Shown piece by piece: positions 48,204 through 60,714 of a stretch of DNA of 64,000 nt. The position numbers were made by a program, and so were the translations under genes. Numbering within the stretch: position 1 is the stretch's first letter; each line of letters begins with the position of its first letter. The notes under the pieces were generated by a model, which worked only from the letters and a program-made list of their open reading frames with translations, had not been told where the DNA came from and did no database searches. Source of the DNA: Hydractinia symbiolongicarpus (lineage: Eukaryota; Cnidaria; Hydrozoa; Anthoathecata; Hydractiniidae); assembly GCF_029227915.1 (NCBI RefSeq), contig NC_079875.1, positions 21,137,001 to 21,201,000 of the forward strand, written 5' to 3'.

Positions 48204-50190
48204 AGGCCATATTACGGTCTTTATAGCACTGTGCACGTAGTTAAGAGTGTTCTAAGGCAACGGCGCTAATGAAGACGACTTGGGACGTTGTAGCGCATTG
48301 AGACTGGAACGACTAGTCCAATGGTAACCTGCGCAGGCAGGTGAAACCACGTGATTTACGTGTGAGTTTATATTAGTCTTTAAAAGGCCATATTACAGCC
48401 TTTATAGCACTGTGCACGTAGTTAAGAGTGTTCTAAGGCCACGGCGCTAAGGAAAGCCACTTGGAACGTTGTAGTGCATTGACAATGAAAGGAATATTCC
48501 AATGGTAACCTGCGAGGCTAGATGGAACCATGTGATTTACGTGCGAGGCATTTATTAGACTGCAAAAGGCCATATTACAGCCTTTATAGGACTGTGCACG
48601 TAGTTAAGAGTGTTCTAAGGCAACGGGGCTAATGAAGACGACTTGGGACGTTGTGGCGCATTGAGACTGGAACGACTAATCCAATGGTAAACTGCGCAGG
48701 CAGGTGAAACCACGTGATTTACATGTGAGGCCTTTATTAGACTGCAAAAGGCCATATTACAGCCTTTAAAGGACTGTGCACGTGGTTAAGAGTGTTCTAA
48801 GGCGACGGCGCTAATGAAAGCGAACTTGGACGTTGTGGCGCATTGAGACTGGAACACTAGTCCAATGGTAACTTGTCCAGGCAGATGGAACCACGTGATT
48901 TACGCATGAGGCCTTTATTAGACTGCAAAAGGCCACATTACGGTCTTTATAGCACTGTGCAGTTAGTTAAGAGTGTTCTAAGGCCATGGCGCTAAGGAAA
49001 ACCACTTTGAAAGTTGTAGTGCATTGAGACTGGAAGGAATAGTCCAGCGGTAACCTGCGCAGGAGGATGGAGCGGCGTGATTTAATTGTGTGTCCTTTAT
49101 TAGACTGCAAAAGGCCATATTACGGTCTTTATGGCACTGTGCACGTAGTTAAGAGTGTTCTAAGGCAACGGCGCTAATGAAGACGACTTGGGACGTTGTA
49201 GCGCATTGAGACTGGAACGACTAGTCCAATGGTAACCTGCGCAGGCAGGTGAAACCAGGTGATTTACGTGTGAGTCTATATTAGTCTTTAAAAGGCCATA
49301 TTACAGCCTTTATAGGACTGTGCACGTAGGTAAGAGTGTTCTAAGGCAACGGGGCAAATGAAGACGACTTGGGACGTTGTAGCGCATTGAGACTGGAACG
49401 ACTGGTCCAATGGTAACCTGCGCAGTCAGGTGAGACCACGTGATTTACGTGTGAGTTTATATTAGTCTTTAAAAGGCCATATTACAGCCTTTATAGCACT
49501 GTGCACGTAGTTAAGAGTGTTCTAAGGCCACGGCGCTAAGGAAAGCCACTTGGAACGTTGTAGTGCATTGACAATGAAAGGAATATTCCAATGGTAACCT
49601 CATAGGCAGATGTAACCGCGTGATTTACATGAGAGGCCTTTATTGGACTGCAAAAGGCCATATTACAGCCTTTATAGGACTGTGCACGTAGTTAATAGTG
49701 TTCTAAGGCGACGGCGCTAATGAAAGCGACTTTGGACGATGTAGTGCATTGAGACTGGAACGACTAGTCCAATGGTAACCTGCGAGGCTAGATGGAACCA
49801 TATGATTTACGTGCGAGGCATTTAATAGACTGCAAAAGGCCGTATTACAGCCTTTATAGGACTGTGCACGTAGTTAAGAGTGTTCTAAGGCAACGGGGCT
49901 AATGAAGACGACTTGGGTGTTGTGGCGCATTGAGACTGAAACGACTAGTCCAATGGTAACTTGTCCAGGCAGATGGAACCACGTGATTTACGTGTGAGTC
50001 TATATTAGTCTTTAAAAGGCCATATTACAGCCTTTATAGCACTGTGCACGTAGTTAAGAGTGTTCTAAGGCCACGGCGCTAAGGAAAGCCACTTGGAACG
50101 TTGTAGTGCATTGACAATGAAAGGAATATTCCAATGGTAACCTCACAGGCAGATGTAACCCCGTGATTTACGTGTGAGGCCTTTATTGGA
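48204..50190. repeat. Satellite array rich in the TATTAGTCTTTAAAAGG variant
   Basis: About 11 monomers, with that variant near 48,365, 49,270, 49,455 and 50,000. The first part is paralogous to 1.85-2.7 kb. A one-base deletion (GGAACACTAG near 48,851 for GGAACGACTAG) and a GGTAACCTCATAGGC unit near 49,593 are local markers. From about 49,985 the sequence reappears at about 53,619-54,360 (offset 3,634). Confidence 0.8.
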
Positions 50191-51099
50191 CTGCAAAAGG
50201 CCATATTACGGCCTTTATAGGACTGTGCACGTAGTTAATAGTGTTCTAAGGCGACGGCGCTAATGAAAGCGACTTTGGACGATGTAGTGCATTGAGACTG
50301 GAACGACTAGTCCAATGGTAACCTGCGAGGCTAGATGGAACCATGTGATTTACGTGCGAGGCTTTTTTTAGACTGCAAAAGGCCATATTACAGCCTTTAT
50401 AGGACTGTGCACGTAGTTAAGAGTGTTCTAAGGCAACGGGGCTAATGAAGACGACTTGGGACGTTGTCGCGCATTGAGACTGGAACGACTAATCCAATGG
50501 TAAACTGCGCAGGCAGGTGAAACCACGTGATTTACGTGTTAGGCCTTTATTAGACTGCAAAAGGCCACATTGCGGTCTTTATAGCACTGTGCAGTTAGTT
50601 AAGAGTGTTCTAAGGCCATGGCGCTAAGGAAAACCACTTTGAAAGTTGTAGTGCATTGAGACTGGAAGGAATATTCCGATGGTAACCGGCGCAGGCAACT
50701 CAAACTGCGTGATTTAAGTATGCGACCTTTATAAGACTGCAAAAGGCCATGATACGGTCTTTATAGAACTGTGCACGTAGTTAAGAGTGTTGAAAAGCGA
50801 CGGCGCTAGGGAAAACGACTTGGGACGTTGTACCACATTGAGATTTGAAGGACTAGTCCAATGGTAACCTGCGCAGGCAGATGGAACCTCGTGATTTAAG
50901 TGTGCGGCCTTTATTAGACTGCAAAAGGCCATACTACGGTCTTTATAGCACTGTGCACGCACTTAAGAGTGTTCTAAGGCAACGGCGCTAAGGAAAACCA
51001 CTTGGAACGTTGTAGTGCATTGACTATGGAAGGAATATTCCAATGGTAACCTCATAGGCAGATGTAACCGCGTGATTTACATGAGAGGCCTTTATTGGA
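50191..51099. repeat. 909-bp five-monomer duplication, copy 1
   Basis: Five monomers minus one base, repeated at offset 909. Both copies hold the unusual GAGGCTTTTTTTAGACTGC (near 50,358 and 51,267), AAACTGCGTGATTTAAGTATG and GGCCATGATACGG. The substitution GAGATTTGAAGG near 50,840 against GAGACTTGAAGG near 51,749 separates them. Confidence 0.88.
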
Positions 51100-51955
51100 C
51101 TGCAAAAGGCCATATTACAGCCTTTATAGGACTGTGCACGTAGTTAATAGTGTTCTAAGGCGACGGCGCTAATGAAAGCGACTTTGGACGATGTAGTGCA
51201 TTGAGACTGGAACGACTAGTCCAATGGTAACCTGCGAGGCTAGATGGAACCATGTGATTTACGTGCGAGGCTTTTTTTAGACTGCAAAAGGCCATATTAC
51301 AGCCTTTATAGGACTGTGCACGTAGTTAAGAGTGTTCTAAGGCAACGGGGCTAATGAAGACGACTTGGGACGTTGTCGCGCATTGAGACTGGAACGACTA
51401 ATCCAATGGTAAACTGCGCAGGCAGGTGAAACCACGTGATTTACGTGTTAGGCCTTTATTAGACTGCAAAAGGCCACATTGCGGTCTTTATAGCACTGTG
51501 CAGTTAGTTAAGAGTGTTCTAAGGCCATGGCGCTAAGGAAAACCACTTTGAAAGTTGTAGTGCATTGAGACTGGAAGGAATATTCCGATGGTAACCGGCG
51601 CAGGCAACTCAAACTGCGTGATTTAAGTATGCGACCTTTATAAGACTGCAAAAGGCCATGATACGGTCTTTATAGAACTGTGCACGTAGTTAAGAGTGTT
51701 GAAAAGCGACGGCGCTAGGGAAAACGACTTGGGACGTTGTACCACATTGAGACTTGAAGGACTAGTCCAATGGTAACCTGCGCAGGCAGATGGAACCTCG
51801 TGATTTAAGTGTGCGGCCTTTATTAGACTGCAAAAGGCCATACTACGGTCTTTATAGCACTGTGCACGCACTTAAGAGTGTTCTAAGGCAACGGCGCTAA
51901 GGAAAACCACTTGGAACGTTGTAGTGCATTGACTATGGAAGGAATATTCCAATGG
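51100..51955. repeat. 909-bp five-monomer duplication, copy 2
   Basis: Second copy, matching until about 51,952. There it continues as TAACCGGCGCAGGCATC, while copy 1 continues as TAACCTCATAGGC (51,050). The latter variant also begins a unit near 49,598, so copy 1 and its upstream neighbourhood were joined by a separate exchange. Confidence 0.85.
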
Positions 51956-54420
51956 TAACCGGCGCAGGCATCTGAAACCACTTGAGTTACGTCTGCGGCC
52001 TTTATTGGACTGCAAAAGGCCATATTACAGCCTTTATAGGACTGTGCACGCAGTTAATAGTGTTCTAAGGCGACGGCGCTAATGAAAGCGACTTTGGACG
52101 ATGAAGCGCATTGAGACTGGAACGACTAGTCCAATGTTAACTTGTCCAGGCAGATGGAACCACGTGATTTACGCGTTAGGCCTTTATTAGACTGCAAAAA
52201 TCCATATTACAGCCTTTATAAGACTGTGCACGTAGTTAAGAGTGTTGTAAGGCAACGGCGCTAATGAGAACGACTTGGGACGTTGTAGCGCATTGAGACT
52301 GGAACGACAAGTCCAATGGTAATCGGCGCAGGCAGCTGAAACCGCGTGATTTACGTGTTAGGCCTTTATTAGACTGCAAAAGGCCACATTACGGTCTTTA
52401 TAGCACTGTGCACGTAGTTAAGAGTGTTCTAAGGCCATGGCGCTAAGGAAAACCACTTGGAACGTTGTAGTGCATTGACAATGAAAGGAATATTCCAATG
52501 GTAACCTGCGAGGCTAGATGGAACCATGTGATTTACGTGCGAGGCATTTATTAGACTGCAAAAGGCCATATTACGGTCTTTATGGCACTGTGCACGTAGT
52601 TAAGAGTGTTCTAAGGCAACGGCGCTAATGAAGACGACTTGGGACGTTGTAGCGCATTGAGACTGGAACGACTAGTCCAATGGTAACCTGCGCAGGCAGG
52701 TGAAACCACGTGATTTACGTGTGAGTCTATATTAGTCTTTAAAAGGCCATACTACAGCCTTTATAGGACTGTGCACGTAGTGAAGAGTGTTCTAAGGCAA
52801 CGGGGCTAATGAAGACGACTTGGGACGTTGTAGCGCATTGAGACTGGAACGACTAGTCCAATGTTAACCTGCGCAGTCAGGTGAAACCACGTGATTTACG
52901 TGTGAGTTTATATTAGTCTTTAAAAGGCCATATTACAGCCTTTATAGCACTGTGCACGTAGTTAAGAGTGTTCTAAGGCCACGGCGCTAAGGAAAGCCAC
53001 TTGGAGCGTTGTAGTGCATTGACAATGAAAGGAATATTCCAATGGTAACCTCATAGGCAGATGTAACCGCGTGATTTACGTGAGAGGCCTTTATTGGACT
53101 GCAAAAGGCCATATTACTGCCTTTATAGGACTGTGCACGTAGTTAATAGTGTTCTAAGGCGACGGCGCTAATGAAAGCGACTTTGGACGATGTAGTGCAT
53201 TGAGACTGGAACGACTAGTCCAATGGTAACCTGCCAGGCTAGATGGAACCATATGATTTACGTGCGAGGCATTTATTAGACTGCAAAAGGCCGTATTACA
53301 GCCTTTATAGGACTGTGCACGTAGTTAAGAGTGTTCTAAGGCAACGGGGCTAATGAAGACGACTTGGGACGTTGTCGCGCATTGAGACTGGAACGACTAA
53401 TCCAATGGTAAACTGCGCAGGCAGGTGAAACCACGTGATTTACGTGTGAGGCCTTTATTAGACTGCAAAAGGCCATATTACAGCCTTTAAAGGACTATGC
53501 ACGTGGTTAAGAGTGTTCTAAGGCGACGGCGCTAATGAAAGCGAACTTGGACGTTGTGGCGCATTGAGACTGAAACGACTAGTCCAATGGTAACTTGTCC
53601 AGGCAGATGGAACCACGTGATTTACGTGTGAGTCTATATTAGTCTTTAAAAGGCCATATTACAGCCTTTATAGCACTGTGCACGTAGTTAAGAGTGTTCT
53701 AAGGCCACGGCGCTAAGGAAAGCCACTTGGAACGTTGTAGTGCATTGACAATGAAAGGAATATTCCAATGGTAACCTCACAGGCAGATGTAACCCCGTGA
53801 TTTACGTGTGAGGCCTTTATTGGACTGCAAAAGGCCATATTACGGCCTTTATAGGACTGTGCACGTAGTTAATAGTGTTCTAAGGCGACGGCGCTAATGA
53901 AAGCGACTTTGGACGATGTAGTGCATTGAGACTGGAACGACTAGTCCAATGGTAACCTGCGAGGCTAGATGGAACCATGTGATTTACGTGCGAGGCTTTT
54001 ATTAGACTGCGAAAGGCCTTATTACAGCCTTTATAGGACTGTGCACGTAGTTAAGAGTGTTCTAAGGCAACGGGGCTAATGAAGACGACTTGGGTCGTTG
54101 TCGCGCATTGAGACTGGAACGACTAATCCAATGGTAAACTGCGCAGGCAGGTGAAACCACGTGATTTACGTGTTAGGCCTTTATTAGACTGCAAAAGGCC
54201 ACATTGCGGTCTTTATACCACTGTGCAGTTAGTTAAGAGTGTTCTAAGGCCATGGCGCTAAGGAAAACCACTTTGAAAGTTGTAGTGCATTGAGACTGGA
54301 AGGAATATTCCTATGGTAACCGGCGCAGGCAACTCAAACTGCGTGATTTAAGTATGCGGCCTTTATAAGACTGCAAAAGGACATGATACGGTCTTTATAG
54401 AACTGTGCACGTAGTTAAGA
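51956..54420. repeat. Satellite array, mixed variants
   Basis: About 13.5 monomers. The first three are like 17.35-17.85 kb. Units with TATTAGTCTTTAAAAGG sit near 52,725, 52,905 and 53,636, the last I see in the window. From about 53,619 to 54,360 it copies 49,985-50,726 at offset 3,634 with several substitutions (GCGAAAGGCCTTATT near 54,009; TTGGGTCGTTGTCG near 54,089). Confidence 0.8.
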
Positions 54421-54900
54421 GAGTTCTAAGGCCACGGCGCTAAGGAAAACCAGTTAGAACGTTGTAGTGCTGTGAGACTGGAAGGAATAGTCCAATGGTA
54501 ACCTGCGCAGGGAGATGGAGCGGCGTGATTTAAGTGTGCGTCCTTTATTAGACTGCAAAAAGCCATATTACGGTCTTTATAGCACTGTGCACGTAGTTAA
54601 GAGTGTTCTAAGGCAACGGCGATAATGAAGAAGACTTGGGACGTTGTAGCGCATTGAGACTGGAACGACTAGTCCAATGGTAAACTGCGCAAGAATATAG
54701 AACCACGTGATTTACGTGCAAGGCCTTTATTAGAGTGCAAAAGGCCATATTACAACCTTTAAAGGATTTTGCACGTAGTTAAGAGTGTTCCAAGGCGACG
54801 GCGCTCATGAAAGCGACCTTAGACGTTGTAGTGCATTGAGACTGGAAGGAATAGTCCAATGGTAACCTGCGCAGGGAGATGGAGCGGCGTGATTTAAGTG
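54421..54900. repeat. Divergent monomer island
   Basis: Two to three monomers with many changes I do not see elsewhere in the window: CCAGTTAGAACG, AGTGCTGTGAGACTGG, GATAATGAAGAAGAC, GCGCAAGAATATAGAACC, CGTGCAAGGCC, TTACAACCTTTAAAGGATTT, GTGTTCCAAGG and GGCGCTCATG. Spacing stays near 182, so they are still satellite units. They look older or less homogenised than their neighbours. Confidence 0.8.
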
Positions 54901-56006
54901 TGCGACCTTTATTAGACTGCAAAAAGCCATATTACGGTCTTTATAGCACTGTGCACGTAGTTAAGAGTGTGGTAAAGCAACGGCGCTAATGAGAACGACT
55001 TGGGACGTTGTAGCGCATTGAGACTGGAACGACAAGTCCAATGGTAATCGGCGCAGGCAGCTGAAACCGCGTGACTTACGTGTTACGCCTTTATTAGACT
55101 GCAAAAGGCCACATTACGGTCTTTATAGCACTGTGCACGTAGTTAAGAGTGTTCTAAGGCCATGGCGCTAAGGAAAACCACTTTGAAAGTTGTAGTGCAT
55201 TGAGACTGGAACGACAAGTCCAATGGTAACCTGCGCAGGCAGATAGAACCACGTGATTTACGTGTGAGGCCTTTATTAGACTGCAAAAGGCCATATTACA
55301 GCCTTTATAGGACGATGCACGTAGTTAAGAGTGTTCTAAGGCGATGGCACTAATGAAAGCGACTTTGGACGATGAAGCGCATTGAGACTGGAACGACTAG
55401 TCGAATGGTAACTTGTCCAGGCAGATGGAACCACGTGATTTACGCGTGAGGCCTTTATTAGACTGCAAAAAGCCATATTAAAGCCTTTATAAGACTGTGC
55501 ACGTAATTAAGAGTGTTGTAAGGCAACGGCGCTAATGAGAACGACTTGGGACGTTGTAGCGCATTGAGACTGGAACGACAAGTCCAATGGTAATCGGCGC
55601 AGGCAGCTGAAACCGCGTGATTTACGTGTTAGGCCTTTATTAGACTGGAAAAGGCCACATTACGGTCTTTATAGCACTGTGCACGTAGTTAAGAGTATTC
55701 TAAGGCCATGGCGCTAAGAAAAACCACTTTGAAAGTTGTAGTGCATTGAGACTGGAAGGAATAGTCCAATGGTAACCTGCGCAGGGAGATGGAGCGGCGT
55801 GATTTAATTGTGCGTCCTTTATTAGACTGCAAAAGGCCATATTACGGTCTTTATGGCACTGTGCACGTAGTTAAGAGTGTTCTAAGGCAACGGCGCTAAT
55901 GAAGACGACTTGGAACGTTGTAGCGCATTGAGACTGGAACGACTAGTCCAATGGTAACCGGCGCAGGCATCTGAAACCACTTGAGTTACGTCTGCGGCCT
56001 TTATTT
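54901..56006. repeat. Satellite array leading into the 4.7-kb pair
   Basis: About six monomers. From about 55,350 the sequence pairs with 3,005 onward (offset 52,345). It includes two units with GACAAGTCCAATGGTAATCGG, which lack a perfect GACTAGTC palindrome. Confidence 0.8.
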
Positions 56007-59000
56007 GACTGCAAAAGGCCATATTACAGCCTTTATAGGACTGTGCACGCAGTTATTGGTGTTCTAAGGCGACGGCGCTAATGAAAGCGACTTTCGACGA
56101 TGAAGCGCATTGAGACTGGAACGACTAGTCCAATGGAAACCTGCGCAGGTAGATGGAACCACGTGATTTACGTGTGAGGCCTTTATTAGACTGCAAAAAG
56201 CCATATTCCAGCCTTTAAACGACTGTGCACGCAGTTAATGGTGTTCTAAGGCGACGGCGCTAATGAAAGCGACTTTCGACGATGAAGCGCATTGAGACTG
56301 GAACGACTAGTCCAATGGTAACCTGCGCAGGCAGATGGAACCACGTGATTTACGTGTGAGGCCTTTATTAGACTGCAAAAAGCCATATTACAGCCTTTAT
56401 AGGACTGTGCACGTAGTTAAGAGTGTTGTAAGGCAACGGCGCTAATGAAAACGACTTGGGACGTTGTAGCGCAATGAGACTGGAACGACTAGTCCAATGG
56501 TAACTTGTCCAGGCAGATGGAACCACGTGATTTACGCGTGAGCCCTTTATTAGACTGCAAAAAGCCATATTACAGCCTTTATAGGACTGTGCACGTAGTT
56601 AAGAGTGTTGTAATGCCACAGCACTAAGGAAAACGACTTGGGACGTTGTAGCGCATTGAGACCGGAACTAATAGTCCAATGGTAACCTGCACAGGCAGAT
56701 GGAACAACGTGATTTACGTGTGAGGCCTTTATTACCCTGCAAAACGCCATATTACGGTCGTTATAGGGCTGTGCACGTAATTAAGAGAGCTCTAAAGCCA
56801 CGGCGCTAAATAGAACCACTTGGAACGTTGTAGGGCATTGAGACTGGAAGGAATAGTCCAATGGTAAGCTGCCCAGGCAGAGGGAACCACGTGATTTACG
56901 TGTGAGGCCTTTATTACACTGCAAAAGGCCATATTACAGCCTTTATAGGAAGATGCACGTAGTTAAGAGTGTTGTAAAGCGACGGCGCTAAGGAAAACGA
57001 CTTGGGACGTTGTACCACATTGAGACTTGAAGGACTAGTCCAATGGTAAGCTGCGCAGACAGGTGAAACCACGTGATTTACGTGTGAGGCCTTTATTAGA
57101 CTGCAAAAGGCCATACTACAGCCTTTAAAGATCTGTGCACGTAGTTAAGAGTGTTCTAAGGCGACGGCACTAATGAAAACGACTTGGGATGTTGTAGCGC
57201 ATTGAGACTGGAACGACTAGTCCAATGGTAACCTGCGCAGGCAGATGGAACCACGTGATTTACGTGCGAGGCTTTTATTAGACTGCAAAAGGCCATATTA
57301 CAGCCTTTATAGCACTGTGCACGCACTTAAGAGTGTTCTAAGGCAACGGCGCTAAGGAAAACCACTTGGAACGTTGTAGTGCATTGACTATGGAAGGAAT
57401 ATTCCAATGGTAACCGGCGCAGGCATCTGAAACCACTTGAGTTACGTCTGCGGCCTTTATTGGACTGCAAAAGGCCATATTACAGCCTTTACTGGACTGT
57501 GCACGCAGTTAATAGTGTTCTAAGGCGACGGCGCTAATGAAAGCGACTTTGGACGATGAAGCGCATTGAGACTGGAACGACAAGTCCAATGGTAATCGGC
57601 GCAGGCAGCTGAAACCGCGTGATTTACGTGTTAGGCCTTTATTAGACTGCAAACGCCACATTACGGTCTTTATAGCACTGTGCACGTAGTTAAGAGTGTT
57701 CTAAGGCCATGGCGCTAAGGAAAACCACTTTGAAAGTTGTAGTGCATTGAGACTGGAAGGAATAGTCCAATGGTAACCTGCGCAGGGAGATGGAGCGGCG
57801 TGATTTAATTGTGCGTCCTTTATTAGACTGCAAAAGGCCATATTACGGTCTTTATAGGGCTGTGCACGTAATTAAGAGAGTTCTGAGGCCACGGCGCTAA
57901 GGAGAACCACTTGGAACGTTGTTGTGCATTGAGACTGGAAGGAATAGTCCAATGGTAAGCTAGCCAGGCAGAGGGAACCACGTGATTTACGTGTGAGGCC
58001 TTTATTACACTGCAAAAGGCCATATTACAGCCTTTATAGGAAGATGCACGTAGTTAAGAGTGTTGTAAAGCGACGGCGCTAATGAAAACGACTTGGGATG
58101 TTGTAGCGCATTGAGACTGGAACGACTAGTCCAATGATAACCTGCGCAGGCAGATGGAACCTCGTGATTTACGTGTGAGGTCTTTATTTGACTTCAAAAG
58201 GCCATATTACAGCCTTTATAGGACTGTGCACGCAGTTAAGAGAGTTCTAAAGCCACGGCGCTATGGAAAACAACTTGGGACGTTGTAGCACACTGAGACT
58301 GGAAAGACTAGTCCAATGGTAACCGGCGCAGGCAACTCAAACCGCGTGATTTAAGTGTGCGGCTTTATTAGACTGCAAAAGGCAATACTACGGTTTTTAT
58401 AGGACTCCACACGTAGTTAAGTGTGTTTTAAGGCCACGGCGCTAAGGAGAACTACTTGGAACGTTGTAGTGCAATGACGCTGGAAGGAATAGTCCAATGG
58501 TAACCTGCGCAGGGAGATGGAGCGGCGTGATTTAATTGTGCGTCCTTTATTAGACTGCAAAAGGCGATATTACGGTCTTTATAGCACTGTGCACGTAGTT
58601 AAGAGTGTTCTAAGGCCACAGCACTAAGGAAAACAACTTGGGACGTTGTAGCGCATTGAGACTGGAACGAATAGTCCAATGGTAAGCTGCGCAGGCAGAT
58701 GAAATCACGTGACTTACATGTGAGGCTTTTATTAGACTGGAAAAGGGCATATTATAGCCTTTGTAGGACGATGCACGTAGTTAAGAGTGTACTAAAGCAA
58801 CGGCGCTAATGAAAACAACTTGGGACGTTGTAGCGCATTGAGACTGGAAGGAATAGTCCAATGGTAACCTGCGCAGACAGGTGAAACCACGTGATTTACG
58901 TGTGAGGTCTTTATTAGACTGCAAAAGGTCATATTACAGCCTTTATAGGACTGTGCACGTAGTTAAGAGAGCTCTAAAGCCACGGCGCTAAATAGAACCA

Positions 59001-60714
59001 CTTGGAACGTTGTAGGGCCAATGGTAAGCTGCCCAGGCAGAGGGAACCACGTGATTTACGTGTGAGGCCTTTATTACACTGCAAAAGGCCATATTACAGC
59101 CTTTATAGGAAGATGCACGTAGTTAAGAGTGTTCTAAGGCGACGGCGCTAATGAAAGCGACTTTCGACGATGAAGCGCATTGAGACTGGAACGACTAGTC
59201 CAATGGTAAGCTGCGCAGGCAGATGAAACCACGTGATTTACATGTGAGGCTTTTATTAGACTGGAAAAGGGCATATTATAGCCTTTGTAGGACGATGCAC
59301 GTAGTTAAGAGTGTTTTAAGGCCACGGCGCTATGGAGAACTACTTGGAACGTTGTAGTGCAATGACGCTGGAAGGAATAGTCCAATGGTAACCTGCGCAG
59401 GGAGATGGAGCGGCGTGATTTAATTGTGCGTCCTTTATTAGACTGCAAAAGGCCATATTACGGTCTTTATAGCACTGTGCACGTAGTTAAGAGTGTTCTA
59501 AGGCCACAGCACTAAGGAAAACGACTTGGGATGTTGTAGCGCATTAAGACTGGAACGACTAGTCCAATGATAACCTGCGCAGGCAGATGGAACCTCGTGA
59601 TTTACGTGTGAGGCTTTTATTAGACTGCAAAAAGCCATATTACAGCCTTTAAACGACTGTGCATGCAGTTAATGGTGTTCTAAGGCGACGGCGCTAATGA
59701 AAGCGACTTTCGACGATGAAACGCATTGAGACTGGAACAACTAGTCCAATGGTAAGCTGCGCAGGCAGATGAAACCACGTGATTTACATGTGAGGCTTTT
59801 ATTAGACTGGAAAAGGGCATATTATAGCCTTTGTAGGACGATGCACGTAGTTAAGAGTGTTCTAAAGCGACGGCGCTAATAAAAACAACTTGGGACGTTG
59901 TAGCGCATTGAGACTGGAAGGAATAGTCCAATGGTAACCTGCGCAGACAGGTGAAACCTCGTGATTTAAGTGTGCGGCCTTTATTAGACTGCAAAAGGCC
60001 ATACTACGGTCTTTATAGCACTGTGCACGCACTTAAGAGTGTTCTAAGGCAACGGCGCTAAGGAAAACCACTTGGAACGTTGTAGTGCATTGACTATGGA
60101 AGGAATATTCCAATGGTAACCGGCGCAGGCATCTGAAACCACTTGAGTTACGTCTGCGGCCTTTATTGGACTGCAAAAGGCCATATTACAGCCTTTATAG
60201 GACTGTGCACGCAGTTAATAGTGTTCTAAGGCGACGGCGCTAATGAAAGCGACTTTGGACGATGAAGGGCATTGAGACTGGAACGACTAGTCCAATGTTA
60301 ACTTGTCCAGGCAGATGGAACCACGTGATTTACGCGTTAGGCCTTTATTAGACTGCAAAAATCCATATTACAGCCTTTATAAGACTGTGCACGTAGTTAA
60401 GAGTGTTGTAAGGCAACGGCGCTAATGAGAACGACTTGGGACGTTGTAGCGCATTGAGACTGGAACGACAAGTCCAATGGTAATCGGCGCAGGCAGCTGA
60501 AACCGCGTGATTTACGTGTTAGGCCTTTATTAGACTGCAAAAGGCCACATTACGGTCTTTATAGCACTGTGCACGTAGTTAAGAGTGTTCTAAGGCCATG
60601 GCGCTAAGGAAAACCACTTTGAAAGTTGTAGTGCATTGAGACTGGAAGGAATAGTCCAATGGTAACCTGCGCAGGGAGATGGAGCGGCGTGATTTAATTG
60701 TGCGACCTTTATTA
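56007..60714. repeat. About 4.7-kb duplication, copy 1
   Basis: About 26 monomers. Copy 2 follows at offset 4,708 up to 57,264 (61,972). After a replaced stretch it follows at offset 4,527 until the window ends. The left limit is T at 56,006 against A at 60,714. It contains the 160-bp monomer at 58,893 and a one-base-short GCGGCTTTATTAG unit near 58,361, both present in copy 2. Confidence 0.9.
58893..59052. repeat. 160-bp monomer (22-bp deletion)
   Basis: GTTGTAGGGC joins directly to CAATGGTAAGC near 59,018, removing 22 bases that include the GAGACTGG motif and most of the GGAATAGTC dyad. GATTT anchors are 160 bases apart. It is the shortest monomer I found. Confidence 0.93.
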
